Assembly (NCBI GenBank): GCA_021443825.1
Contig: JABUTE010000312.1
Coordinates: 1 to 7,444 of the forward strand
DNA from: Bacillota bacterium
Lineage (GTDB): Bacteria > Bacillota > Clostridia > Peptostreptococcales > Anaerovoracaceae
Direction of reading: 5' to 3'
DNA length: 7,444 bases
Both the position numbers and the translations under genes were made by a program. This document shows, piece by piece, positions 1-6,959 of this stretch. Below the pieces are notes generated by a model. That model had not been told where the DNA came from and did no database searches. It saw only the letters and a program-made list of their open reading frames with translations. Numbering within the stretch: position 1 is the stretch's first letter; every line of letters begins with the position of its first letter.

Positions 1-1434
1 GCTCTTGCCCTGTTTCAAGAGGCAGATGCCCAGCTGGCCGACCATCCCGTAAAGCCGGTGTGGGTCGCCGCCTTCTATTTTGAGATGGCGCTTTGCCTTG
101 CCAACGTCAAAGACGCGAAAAAGGATTATTCCCGCGCCGACATCCTGCAGGTGCTGGATAAGGGCCTTGCCGTCGATCCGTCAAGCTACGACTGCCGGGA
201 ATACAAGGCCTGGCTTTTGAAAAAAGACAGCCGCTACGAAGAAGCGCTAGCCATCTACAAAGAGCTGGAGGCGATGCCCCGCCAGAGCCTCTACATCGAA
301 GAGCAGATGGCAGAGATCTATTACAACAAGGCCTATTTCTACGCCGACAAGGCCTACGATTATTACAAGCGGCTGGAAGAAGATAAGAACGCTTCGCCTG
401 AATATCATATGGATCTGGCCTACTGCAGCTACCGCATGATGGAATTCGACCGGGTGCGGGAGGAATGCAAGAAAGCCCTGGCGCTGGACTCCGATCAGCC
501 CTATGCCTATTATCTGATGGGACTTGCCGCATTGGTGGAATCCCGTCTGGAAGAGGCTCTTCTTTTCGGCGATAAGGCCATCGAGCTGGCGAAAAAGCAG
601 GATCGGGTGCCCGGCTTATTCTGGTCGGTCAAGATCCGCGCCCTTCGCCGCATGGACCGGCTGAAAGATGCTGTCGATGCCATCATGGACCGCAGCCGTT
701 ATGCCACCGACGATCCGCACACCTATTCCGATCTGATCGCCGTCTCCATGCAGGACGGCAGCTACGGCTCCGCCATGAAGCTGGTGCATCTGCTGCGCCG
801 CAAGAAGCTCCATGAAGGCCTCGCTGCCGAGACAACCGCCATTGTGGAGATCTTCAGCGGCCGCTATAAAAAGGCGCAGAAGGTGCTGGACAGCGAAGAA
901 GAGGCAATGGGCTTTGACGAAAAGCATATGATCAGATCGCTGCTGGCAGCAGCCGAGGGCGATTTTTCGGTGCTCGAGGACTACCGCCGCAAGGCTTTGA
1001 CGAGAGCAGAAAATGACGACATCGCCGATCCCTTTGCCCAATGGACCAATCTGGCCATGGCTCTCTGGCTTGGCGATAAGACGGAAGAAGCCGCCGAGGC
1101 GGCCTTCCGCGCCCTGCAGATCATCGGGCAGGCCGAAAAGCGGTTTTCGCTGGATGTGCCCATCCGCCTTGGCCATCAGGCCGTCTGCCTTGCTCTGACC
1201 GGCGATGAGGCAGGAGCCCGCCAGGCGCTGGCCGATATGCAGGATGCCCCCAAATGCGATTTCTGCGGCTATCCCACCTGCAAAGACCACACCGTCTATA
1301 CCTGCGAGGCCGAGATGATCCTGGGCAATACGGATAAGGCGGCATCAATGCTCTATTTCTCTCTTAAGGGCTTTCCCGACGAAGAGGTCTTTCTTTTATT
1401 GAAATTTTATCTGATGAAAAAAGGTGTTCTGTAA
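1..1434 (+). CDS. TPR-repeat protein, probable Hsp70 co-chaperone or adaptor (5' end outside window)
   Basis: The reading frame is open from base 1, so the gene begins upstream; a GTG at 58 is only an internal codon. 477 residues are visible and are numbered here from base 1. They are mostly helical TPR-like repeats. The clearest are two back-to-back 34-residue units at about 132-165 and 166-199, with the usual small/aromatic pattern (YYLMGLAALVESRLEEAL). Another unit lies near 60-93. Near the C-terminus is a cysteine cluster (C419, C422, C427, H430, C435) that could bind zinc or, less likely, an Fe-S cluster. I see no signal peptide or membrane segment in the visible part, so a cytoplasmic location is likely. 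The stop codon directly abuts the start of an HscC-like Hsp70, so the two are surely co-transcribed. TPR proteins often act as Hsp70 adaptors, and E. coli hscC also lies among J-protein and Sel1/TPR-like genes. A J domain in the missing N-terminus is plausible but unseen. Confidence 0.85.
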   Translation, partial: ALALFQEADAQLADHPVKPVWVAAFYFEMALCLANVKDAKKDYSRADILQVLDKGLAVDPSSYDCREYKAWLLKKDSRYEEALAIYKELEAMPRQSLYIEEQMAEIYYNKAYFYADKAYDYYKRLEEDKNASPEYHMDLAYCSYRMMEFDRVREECKKALALDSDQPYAYYLMGLAALVESRLEEALLFGDKAIELAKKQDRVPGLFWSVKIRALRRMDRLKDAVDAIMDRSRYATDDPHTYSDLIAVSMQDGSYGSAMKLVHLLRRKKLHEGLAAETTAIVEIFSGRYKKAQKVLDSEEEAMGFDEKHMIRSLLAAAEGDFSVLEDYRRKALTRAENDDIADPFAQWTNLAMALWLGDKTEEAAEAAFRALQIIGQAEKRFSLDVPIRLGHQAVCLALTGDEAGARQALADMQDAPKCDFCGYPTCKDHTVYTCEAEMILGNTDKAASMLYFSLKGFPDEEVFLLLKFYLMKKGVL

Positions 1435-3123
1435 ATGTTAATCGGTATCGATCTGGGAACGACCAACAGCCTGGCGGCCTGCTTTCGAAACGGAAAGCCG
1501 GAGCTGATCCCCAACCGCCTGGGCGGTTATATGACTCCCTCTGTGGTCAGCGTCGACGAAGAGGGCACGGTGCTCATCGGTGAGACCGCAAGGGAATACG
1601 GTCTGGTGAACCCGCTGCGCATGGCCCGCTTTTTCAAGCGGGATATGGGAACCGAAAAGGAATTCACCCTGGGGGACAGAAAGCTGCGCCCCGAAGAGCT
1701 TTCCGGACTGATCCTGCGCTCTTTAAAGGAAGACGCAGAGCAGTATCTGGGAGAGCCCTGCAATGAGGCCATTATCAGTGTTCCTGCGTATTTCAACGAC
1801 TTTCAGCGCAAGGCAACCAAAAAGGCCGGCGAGCTGGCGGGGCTTCAGGTGCTTCGCATCATCAACGAGCCTACGGCGGCCGCCATCGCCTACGGGGTGG
1901 GCAGCAGCGACAAGGACGAACGGTGCCTTGTCTTTGACCTGGGCGGAGGAACCTTCGATGTGTCGATCCTGGAGTTTTATAAAAGCATCATGGAGGTCCA
2001 TACCATCGCCGGCGACAACTTTTTAGGCGGCGAGGATTTTACCGCTCTTCTGGCCGACCGGTTTCTGGAAAAGAATGCCATCGCTCCCGAAAGCCTGGAC
2101 ATCCGCACCAGAAATCGCGTTCTGAAGGCGGCGGAAGCCTGCAAGTGCAGTTACTCCCATACCGACAGCCCGGTGATGAGCTGCATCATCGACGGCGAGC
2201 CCGTCGAAAGCAGGATGCCTCTTTCCGAATTCGAAAAGGCCTGCGAGCCGTTGCTGGAGCGGGTGCGCAAGCCCATCGAGCGAAGCCTTCGCGATGCCGG
2301 CCTGAAGCTGGATGAGATCGACCGGATCGTTCTGGTGGGCGGAGCCACCAGGCTTCCCACCGTGCGCCGCTTCGTTTCCAAGCTGTTTCACATCATTCCC
2401 AATCTGGCGGTGGATCCCGATACGGCAGTGGCCATGGGCGCTGCCATCCAATGCGGCATGAAGCTGCGCGACAAAGAGATCCGCGAGATGGTGCTCACCG
2501 ATGTATGTCCCTTTACCCTGGGCACCGAGGTCACCATGGATAACGGTCTGTTCGAAGAAGACGGCCATTATCTTCCCATCATCGACCGCAATACGGTGAT
2601 TCCCGTCAGCCGCACCCAGACGGTCTATACCGCCCGCGACGGCCAGACCAGGGTCAACGTAAAGATCCTGCAGGGCGAGAGCCGCAATGCGAAGAACAAC
2701 CTGCTGCTGGGAGAGCTTTCGGTGCCGGTTCTTCCGGGGCCCAAGGGCAGCCAGGCGGTGGAGATCACCTATACCTACGATATCAACTCCTTGCTGGAAT
2801 GCCAGGTGAAGGTCCTTTCTACCGGTGTGGTGCGCACCGTCATCGTGCAGGACGGAACCGGCCGCCTCACCGAGGAGGAGGCAAAGGCCCGCTTCGAAGA
2901 GCTTGCCTACCTGAAGCAGAACCCCCGCGACGATGAAGAAAACCGCCTTCTGCTGCTGCGGGGCGAGCGCCTTTACGAAGAGGTGATCGGCGGCGACCGC
3001 GAGGTGATCAACCGTGCGCTGATGGATTTTGAGCGGCTGCTTTCGCAGCAGGACCGCACCCAGATCGAACGGGGCCGCAAGACCCTGGCAAAGATCCTCG
3101 ATCAGATCGAAATGAATTTGTAG
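1435..3123 (+). CDS. hscC: Hsp70-family chaperone, HscC-like
   Basis: ATP-dependent cytoplasmic chaperone of the Hsp70 family, 562 residues. The nucleotide-binding domain is complete: phosphate-1 loop IGIDLGTTNS (3-12), K68 at the position of the catalytic DnaK lysine, VPAYFNDFQRKATKKAG (116-132), INEPTAAAIAYG (143-154), LVFDLGGGTFDV (165-176), GDNFLGGEDF (193-202) and VGGATRLPTV (301-310). The linker reads MVLTDVCPF at 352-360, followed by a beta substrate-binding domain. Only about 80 residues follow for the helical lid, so the protein is shorter than DnaK (about 610-640) and lacks a long C-terminal tail. Length and local wording (for example LVLRSLKEDAE-like and LTDVCP segments) match E. 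coli HscC (about 556 residues, from memory) better than DnaK. The ATG follows the upstream stop with no spacer. An AAGGTG ribosome site (1421-1426) lies inside the TPR gene, 8 bases before the start, consistent with coupled translation. No grpE or dnaJ is visible nearby. The specific client is unknown. Confidence 0.93.
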   Translation: MLIGIDLGTTNSLAACFRNGKPELIPNRLGGYMTPSVVSVDEEGTVLIGETAREYGLVNPLRMARFFKRDMGTEKEFTLGDRKLRPEELSGLILRSLKEDAEQYLGEPCNEAIISVPAYFNDFQRKATKKAGELAGLQVLRIINEPTAAAIAYGVGSSDKDERCLVFDLGGGTFDVSILEFYKSIMEVHTIAGDNFLGGEDFTALLADRFLEKNAIAPESLDIRTRNRVLKAAEACKCSYSHTDSPVMSCIIDGEPVESRMPLSEFEKACEPLLERVRKPIERSLRDAGLKLDEIDRIVLVGGATRLPTVRRFVSKLFHIIPNLAVDPDTAVAMGAAIQCGMKLRDKEIREMVLTDVCPFTLGTEVTMDNGLFEEDGHYLPIIDRNTVIPVSRTQTVYTARDGQTRVNVKILQGESRNAKNNLLLGELSVPVLPGPKGSQAVEITYTYDINSLLECQVKVLSTGVVRTVIVQDGTGRLTEEEAKARFEELAYLKQNPRDDEENRLLLLRGERLYEEVIGGDREVINRALMDFERLLSQQDRTQIERGRKTLAKILDQIEMNL

Positions 3124-3157
3124 AAGTCCCCGTTGGATAGGGAACTTTGATAAAGCC

Positions 3158-3185
3158 TTGACAATAGATAGCAGTATGATAAAAT
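3158..3185 (+). promoter_or_regulatory. sigma-A-type extended -10 promoter for nfnAB
   Basis: A perfect -35 box TTGACA (3158-3163) is separated by 16 bases from a -10 box TAAAAT (3180-3185). A TG dinucleotide at 3177-3178 gives an extended -10 (TGATAAAAT). Transcription would start near 3192, leaving a leader of about 47 bases. It lies in AT-rich sequence between the HscC stop and nfnA, so nfnAB probably forms its own unit. The start site is inferred by eye only. Confidence 0.75.
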
Positions 3186-3195
3186 CTATAAAGAT

Positions 3196-3219
3196 TGGCT
3201 ATTCTTATCAAAATAGTTA
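3196..3219 (+). promoter_or_regulatory. possible 5' UTR hairpin or operator-like inverted repeat before nfnA
   Basis: Bases 3196-3203 (TGGCTATT) can pair with 3212-3219 (AATAGTTA), giving 8 pairs including two G-U, around an 8-base loop. The element would sit at the very 5' end of the nfnAB transcript, ending just before the ribosome site at 3225. It could stabilise the mRNA or, as DNA, be a repressor site. It does not match the Rex operator consensus as I know it. AT-rich sequence makes chance pairing possible. Confidence 0.3.
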
Positions 3220-3224
3220 GAAAT

Positions 3225-3231
3225 AAAGGAG
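3225..3231 (+). promoter_or_regulatory. ribosome binding site fixing the nfnA start
   Basis: AAAGGAG lies 7 bases before the ATG at 3239 but only 1 base before an in-frame TTG at 3233. This spacing selects the ATG, giving a protein that begins MYKIV. Confidence 0.9.
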
Positions 3232-3238
3232 TTTGAAC

Positions 3239-4084
3239 ATGTACAAGATCGTTCGCAGAAGAGAACTCAACCCCACTGTAACTCAGCTGGAAATTGAAGC
3301 TCCTCTTGTTGCAAAAAAGGCTCAGCCCGGACAGTTTATCATCCTTCGCGTTGACGAAGATGGTGAGCGTATCCCCCTCACCGTAGCCGGAACCAATCCC
3401 GAAGAAGGCACCGTTAAGATCATTTTCCAGATCGTCGGCGGAACCACCAACCTGCTCAACCACAAGATGGAAGGCGACAGCCTGCACGACTTCGTAGGCC
3501 CCCTGGGTGTTGCTACCCACATCGAAGGCCTGAAGAAGGTCTGCATCGTCGGCGGCGGCGTAGGCTGCGCGATCGCAATGCCCATCGCACAGGCTCTCCA
3601 TGCACAGGGCTGCCATGTAACCTCCATTATCGGTTTCAGAAGCCAGGATCTTCTCATTCTGGAAGACGAATTCAAGGCCTGCTCCGACACTCTGCACGTT
3701 ATGACCGATGACGGTTCCTACGGACGCCACGGCAACGTAACCGTTCCCCTCAAGGAAATGCTGGAAGCCGGCGAGACCTTTGACGAAGTCATCACCATCG
3801 GACCGCTGATCATGATGAAGTTCGTCGTTCTGACCTGCAAGCCCTTCAACGTACCCTGCACCGTTTCCATGAACCCCATCATGATCGACGGAACCGGTAT
3901 GTGCGGCGGCTGCCGTCTGACCCTGAACCAGGACGGCAAGAAGGTCACCAAGTTTGCCTGCGTAGACGGACCCGATTTCAACGGCTACGAAGTAGACTTC
4001 GACGAAGCCATGTCCAGAGGCAGAATGTATGCAGATTTCGAGCGCCACGCTTACGAAGAGACCTGCAATCTGTTCAATAAGTAA
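3239..4084 (+). CDS. nfnA: NfnA, FAD/[2Fe-2S] subunit of NADH-dependent ferredoxin:NADP+ oxidoreductase
   Basis: Small subunit (281 residues) of the cytoplasmic electron-bifurcating transhydrogenase NfnAB, which reversibly couples NADPH oxidation to reduction of NAD+ and ferredoxin. It belongs to the ferredoxin-NADP+ reductase-like family shared with the dihydroorotate dehydrogenase electron-transfer subunit PyrK. An N-terminal FAD-binding barrel contains GERIPLTVAG at 42-51. The nucleotide-binding fold has VCIVGGGVGCAIAMP at 101-115. The C-terminal [2Fe-2S] segment is MIDGTGMCGGC (215-225) followed by FACVDGP (239-245). D217, C222, C225 and C241 line up with the Asp/Cys3 ligands known from Thermotoga NfnA. 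The ATG at 3239 is preferred over the TTG at 3233 because of ribosome-site spacing. nfnB follows after 22 bases, in the usual A-B order. PyrK or a 'sulfide dehydrogenase' subunit are alternative labels, but the partner gene supports Nfn. Confidence 0.93.
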   Translation: MYKIVRRRELNPTVTQLEIEAPLVAKKAQPGQFIILRVDEDGERIPLTVAGTNPEEGTVKIIFQIVGGTTNLLNHKMEGDSLHDFVGPLGVATHIEGLKKVCIVGGGVGCAIAMPIAQALHAQGCHVTSIIGFRSQDLLILEDEFKACSDTLHVMTDDGSYGRHGNVTVPLKEMLEAGETFDEVITIGPLIMMKFVVLTCKPFNVPCTVSMNPIMIDGTGMCGGCRLTLNQDGKKVTKFACVDGPDFNGYEVDFDEAMSRGRMYADFERHAYEETCNLFNK

Positions 4085-4106
4085 TTAGTGCAGGAGGAAA
4101 TCACAA

Positions 4107-5516
4107 ATGGCAATTGATCCCAAGAAGCACGAGATGCCTACTCAGGCTCCCGAAGTAAGAGCTCATAACTTTAAGGAAGTTGCACTCGGCTACTCTGCCG
4201 AGACTGCTGTTGCAGAAGCTGCCAGATGCTTAAACTGCAAGAACCAGCCCTGCGTACAGGGCTGCCCCGTAAACGTACACATTCCCGAATTCATCGCCAA
4301 GATCAAGACCGGCGATTTCGAAGGCGCTTATCAGGAGATCTCTCTCTCCTCCTCTCTGCCTGCTGTTTGCGGCCGTGTATGCCCCCAGGAATCCCAGTGC
4401 GAATCCAAGTGCACCCTGGGCATCAAGTTCGAGCCTGTCGGCATCGGCAGACTGGAACGCTTCGTTGCAGACTATCATAACGAAAACTGCAAGGAAGCTC
4501 CCGTAGCACCCGCTCCCAACGGTCACAGAGTTGCGATCGTAGGCTCCGGCCCCTCCGGACTGACCTGCGCAGGCGACCTGGCCAAGAAGGGCTACAAGGT
4601 ATCCGTATTCGAAGCTCTGCACACCGCAGGCGGCGTACTGGTATACGGCATTCCCGAATTCCGTCTTCCCAAGGCAATCGTTGCCAAGGAAGTCGAAGGC
4701 CTGAAGGCTCTGGGCGTTGATGTAGAACCCAACGTCGTTATCGGCAAGACCCTCACCATCGACGAGCTGTTCGAAGAAGGCTATGAAGCTGTATTCGTAG
4801 GCTCCGGCGCCGGTCTGCCCAACTTCATGAACATCCCCGGTGAAGCCTACAAGGGTGTTTACTCCGCAAACGAGTTCCTGACCAGATCCAACCTGATGAA
4901 GGCTTATCAGGATTCTCCCATCACCCCGATCATGAAGGGCGGAAAGGTCGCAGTCGTCGGCGGCGGAAACGTTGCTATGGACGCTGCAAGAACCGCTCTG
5001 CGTCTGGGTGCCGAGCACGTATACATCGTATACCGTCGCTCCATGGAAGAGCTGCCCGCACGTAAGGAAGAAGTTGAACATGCCATCGAAGAGGGCATCG
5101 ACTTCCAGCTGCTCAACAATCCCGTTGAGATCCTCGGCTACAACAATCCCGAGAATCCCAGAGATCCGATGAACGGCTTCGTTACCGGAATGAAGTGCAT
5201 CAAGATGGAGCTTGGCGAACCCGACGCAAAGGGCAGAAGAAGACCCATGCCCATCGAAGGCTCCGAATTCGTTCTGGATGTCGACACCGTCGTTATGGCG
5301 ATCGGCACCTCTCCCAACCCCCTGATCAAGGCTACCACCAAGGGCCTGGAGGTCAACAACCACGGCGGCATCATCGTCAACGAAAACGGTCTCACCTCTC
5401 GTGAAAACGTTTACGCAGGCGGCGACGCTGTTACCGGTGCAGCAACCGTAATCTCCGCCATGGGCGCAGGCAAGGTTGCCGCTAAGGCTATCGACGAAGC
5501 TCTCTCCGCAAAGTAG
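4107..5516 (+). CDS. nfnB: NfnB, FAD/[4Fe-4S] large subunit of NADH-dependent ferredoxin:NADP+ oxidoreductase
   Basis: Large subunit (469 residues) that carries the bifurcating FAD, two [4Fe-4S] clusters and the NADP(H) site, and exchanges electrons with ferredoxin. Iron-sulfur cysteines are C41, C44, C49 and C53 in the first group, and C88, C92, C98 and C102 in the second. The FAD-binding Rossmann motif is VAIVGSGPSG (142-151), followed by GGVLVYGIPEFRLPK (175-189). The NADPH-binding motif is VAVVGGGNVAMDAAR (281-295), followed by YRRSMEELPAR (309-319). The closing FAD motif is VYAGGDAVTGAATVISAMGAG (435-455, stated as a span). Length and domains also fit the glutamate synthase small subunit (GltD), and databases often use that name. 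However, no glutamate synthase large subunit is present, and the nfnA gene 22 bases upstream argues for NfnB. An AGGAGGA site at 4092-4098 serves the ATG. A terminator follows the stop by about 35 bases. Confidence 0.93.
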   Translation: MAIDPKKHEMPTQAPEVRAHNFKEVALGYSAETAVAEAARCLNCKNQPCVQGCPVNVHIPEFIAKIKTGDFEGAYQEISLSSSLPAVCGRVCPQESQCESKCTLGIKFEPVGIGRLERFVADYHNENCKEAPVAPAPNGHRVAIVGSGPSGLTCAGDLAKKGYKVSVFEALHTAGGVLVYGIPEFRLPKAIVAKEVEGLKALGVDVEPNVVIGKTLTIDELFEEGYEAVFVGSGAGLPNFMNIPGEAYKGVYSANEFLTRSNLMKAYQDSPITPIMKGGKVAVVGGGNVAMDAARTALRLGAEHVYIVYRRSMEELPARKEEVEHAIEEGIDFQLLNNPVEILGYNNPENPRDPMNGFVTGMKCIKMELGEPDAKGRRRPMPIEGSEFVLDVDTVVMAIGTSPNPLIKATTKGLEVNNHGGIIVNENGLTSRENVYAGGDAVTGAATVISAMGAGKVAAKAIDEALSAK

Positions 5517-5550
5517 TATTGCGAAGGCTGACGACGCACAGCTAAAGATC

Positions 5551-5586
5551 AACTCCGTCCGGATGTTTTTCCGGGCGGAGTTTTTT
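5551..5586 (+). terminator. rho-independent terminator of nfnAB
   Basis: Stem AACTCCGTCCGG (5551-5562) pairs with CCGGGCGGAGTT (5571-5582), with one G-U pair and an 8-base loop, followed by a run of T to 5586. It sits about 35 bases after the nfnB stop and upstream of the next promoter, so it separates the two operons. Confidence 0.93.
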
Positions 5587-5599
5587 CATGGCGGCCTGC

Positions 5600-5629
5600 T
5601 GAAATTTTTCCGCGGGTTTGTGCTATAAT
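5600..5629 (+). promoter_or_regulatory. extended -10 promoter for the amidohydrolase operon
   Basis: A perfect -10 box TATAAT (5624-5629) is preceded by TGC at 5621-5623, giving an extended -10. The -35 region is weak: the best candidate is TGAAAT at 5600-5605, with 18-base spacing. Transcription would begin near 5636, just after the nfnAB terminator, leaving a leader of about 32 bases. A strong AAGGAGG ribosome site (5655-5661) follows, 6 bases before the ATG at 5668. Confidence 0.75.
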
Positions 5630-5667
5630 AGCGTCGATCCGTATTCCATCAAAAAAGGAGGTTTCTT

Positions 5668-6954
5668 ATGAACCAGCTGACATATATCATCTGCGGAAAG
5701 CTGTACGACGGCATCAAAGCGGAATTTCAGGAAAACATGGCCGTTCTGGTAAACGGCAAGGTGATCGAGGCGGTGGCGCCGCAGGCTTCGCTGCCCTGTC
5801 CGGAAAGCGCCCGCAGAGTGGATCTTTCCCATGCGACGGTCACCCCCGGCATGATCGATGCCCATATGCATATGGACTATCTGGACTGGCACGACATCCG
5901 TGGGGAGGTCTACACCACCTCCGAAGAGATGAAGACCATCGCCGTGCTGCATACAGCCAATGAATGCCTAAAGCGTGGCTTTACCACAGTGCGTCACACC
6001 GGCGGCATCAATATGACCGGCTTCGGCGTGCTGGATGCCAAGCGGGCCATCGCCCGCGGCCTGATGCCCGGCGCCAGGATCGTTGCCGCAGCCCGCACCA
6101 TGGGCTCTGCCGGAAGCCACGGCGACAACAGCCAGGCTTTTTCTGCCAATCCGGAGTTTTCGCGCATGGCCCAGTCGATGAAGAGGGGCCTGGGAGCGGG
6201 AAAGGACTTTTTCGTCAACGCTGTCCGCGAGGAGATCAAATACGGCTCTGACTTTATCAAGATCATGGCCACCGGCGGCTTCTTTACCCCCAACGACACC
6301 CCGACCCAGCAGCAGCTCAACGACGAGGAGCTGAAGGCCATCATGGATACGGCCCACGAATGGGGCAGCACGGTAACGGCTCATGTCTATACACCTGCTC
6401 ACATGCAAAAGCTGATGAGCTTTGGCATCGACGGCATGGAGCACTGCTCTTTGATGGACGAAGAGACGGCTGCCATGATCGTTGATAAGGGAGTCTATGT
6501 GGTCCCCACCTTCTGCCCCTACGAGGAGGCGGTGCATTACGACCCCGTCGCCATTCAGGACAAGCAGCCGGAGTTCCGCAGAAAGCTGGAGCTGTATAAG
6601 GATGCTCTGCAGGCGGGCCGGGAGGTGATCAAGAACAGCAAGTGCATGTTAGGCTACGGCACCGATTTCGTGGCCAATCACCAGAATTACGAAAGCGGCT
6701 ACGAATACAAGGCCTGGATGGAAAGCGGCATGGGAGGCTTCCGGGCGCTGCAGGCTGCGACGGCGACCAATGCGAAGATCCTGGGGCTTTCCGATCAGAT
6801 CGGCACCATCGAGGCGGGCAAGCTGGCCGATCTTTCTGCCTGGAAGAGAGACCTGCTCACCGATCCTCTGGCCCTTCTTGACTGCGCCTTCGTTATGAAG
6901 GAGGGTGTCATCTATCAAACCGTCTGCTGCGACGGCATTGAGGCAAAGCAGTAA
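5668..6954 (+). CDS. metal-dependent amidohydrolase, imidazolonepropionase/Xaa-Pro dipeptidase-like
   Basis: 428-residue enzyme of the amidohydrolase superfamily (COG1228-like), probably cytoplasmic since no signal peptide is seen. The expected metal-site residues are all present. The HxH is in VTPGMIDAHMHMDYL (H66, H68). A candidate carboxylated lysine is in FIKIMATGG (K198). Further histidines are in VTAHVY (H239) and GMEHCSLMD (H259), and the catalytic aspartate is in LGYGTDFV (D333). H151 in GSHGDN is a further possible active-site residue. The N-terminal strand-rich part (1-60) and the C-terminal IGTIEAGKLADL segment (378-389) form the usual flanking beta sandwich. Relatives of this type cleave Xaa-Pro or Xaa-Arg dipeptides or other cyclic amides, so the substrate cannot be read from sequence. 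Neighbouring genes do not indicate a pathway: no histidine-degradation genes are visible, which argues against true HutI. The gene is first in a two-gene operon, with a small ORF 5 bases after its stop. Confidence 0.88.
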   Translation: MNQLTYIICGKLYDGIKAEFQENMAVLVNGKVIEAVAPQASLPCPESARRVDLSHATVTPGMIDAHMHMDYLDWHDIRGEVYTTSEEMKTIAVLHTANECLKRGFTTVRHTGGINMTGFGVLDAKRAIARGLMPGARIVAAARTMGSAGSHGDNSQAFSANPEFSRMAQSMKRGLGAGKDFFVNAVREEIKYGSDFIKIMATGGFFTPNDTPTQQQLNDEELKAIMDTAHEWGSTVTAHVYTPAHMQKLMSFGIDGMEHCSLMDEETAAMIVDKGVYVVPTFCPYEEAVHYDPVAIQDKQPEFRRKLELYKDALQAGREVIKNSKCMLGYGTDFVANHQNYESGYEYKAWMESGMGGFRALQAATATNAKILGLSDQIGTIEAGKLADLSAWKRDLLTDPLALLDCAFVMKEGVIYQTVCCDGIEAKQ

Positions 6955-6959
6955 GCGCC

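Noticed and set aside
3124..3147. Possible terminator hairpin just after hscC (AAGTCCC pairing with GGGAACTT with one bulged base).
   Set aside because: The stem is short and bulged and no T run follows, so readthrough from hscC into nfnAB cannot be excluded.
4107..5516. Naming this gene as the glutamate synthase small subunit (gltD).
   Set aside because: The domain layout is shared, but no large subunit gene is present and nfnA lies directly upstream, so NfnB is the better name.
4230..5552. A 440-codon open frame on the minus strand opposite nfnB, and a 346-codon one (3008-4048) opposite nfnA.
   Set aside because: Both mirror strongly coding + strand genes with complete motifs. The biased codon use of nfnAB leaves few stops in the opposite frame. 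The translations are low-complexity and lack recognisable domains or good ribosome sites.
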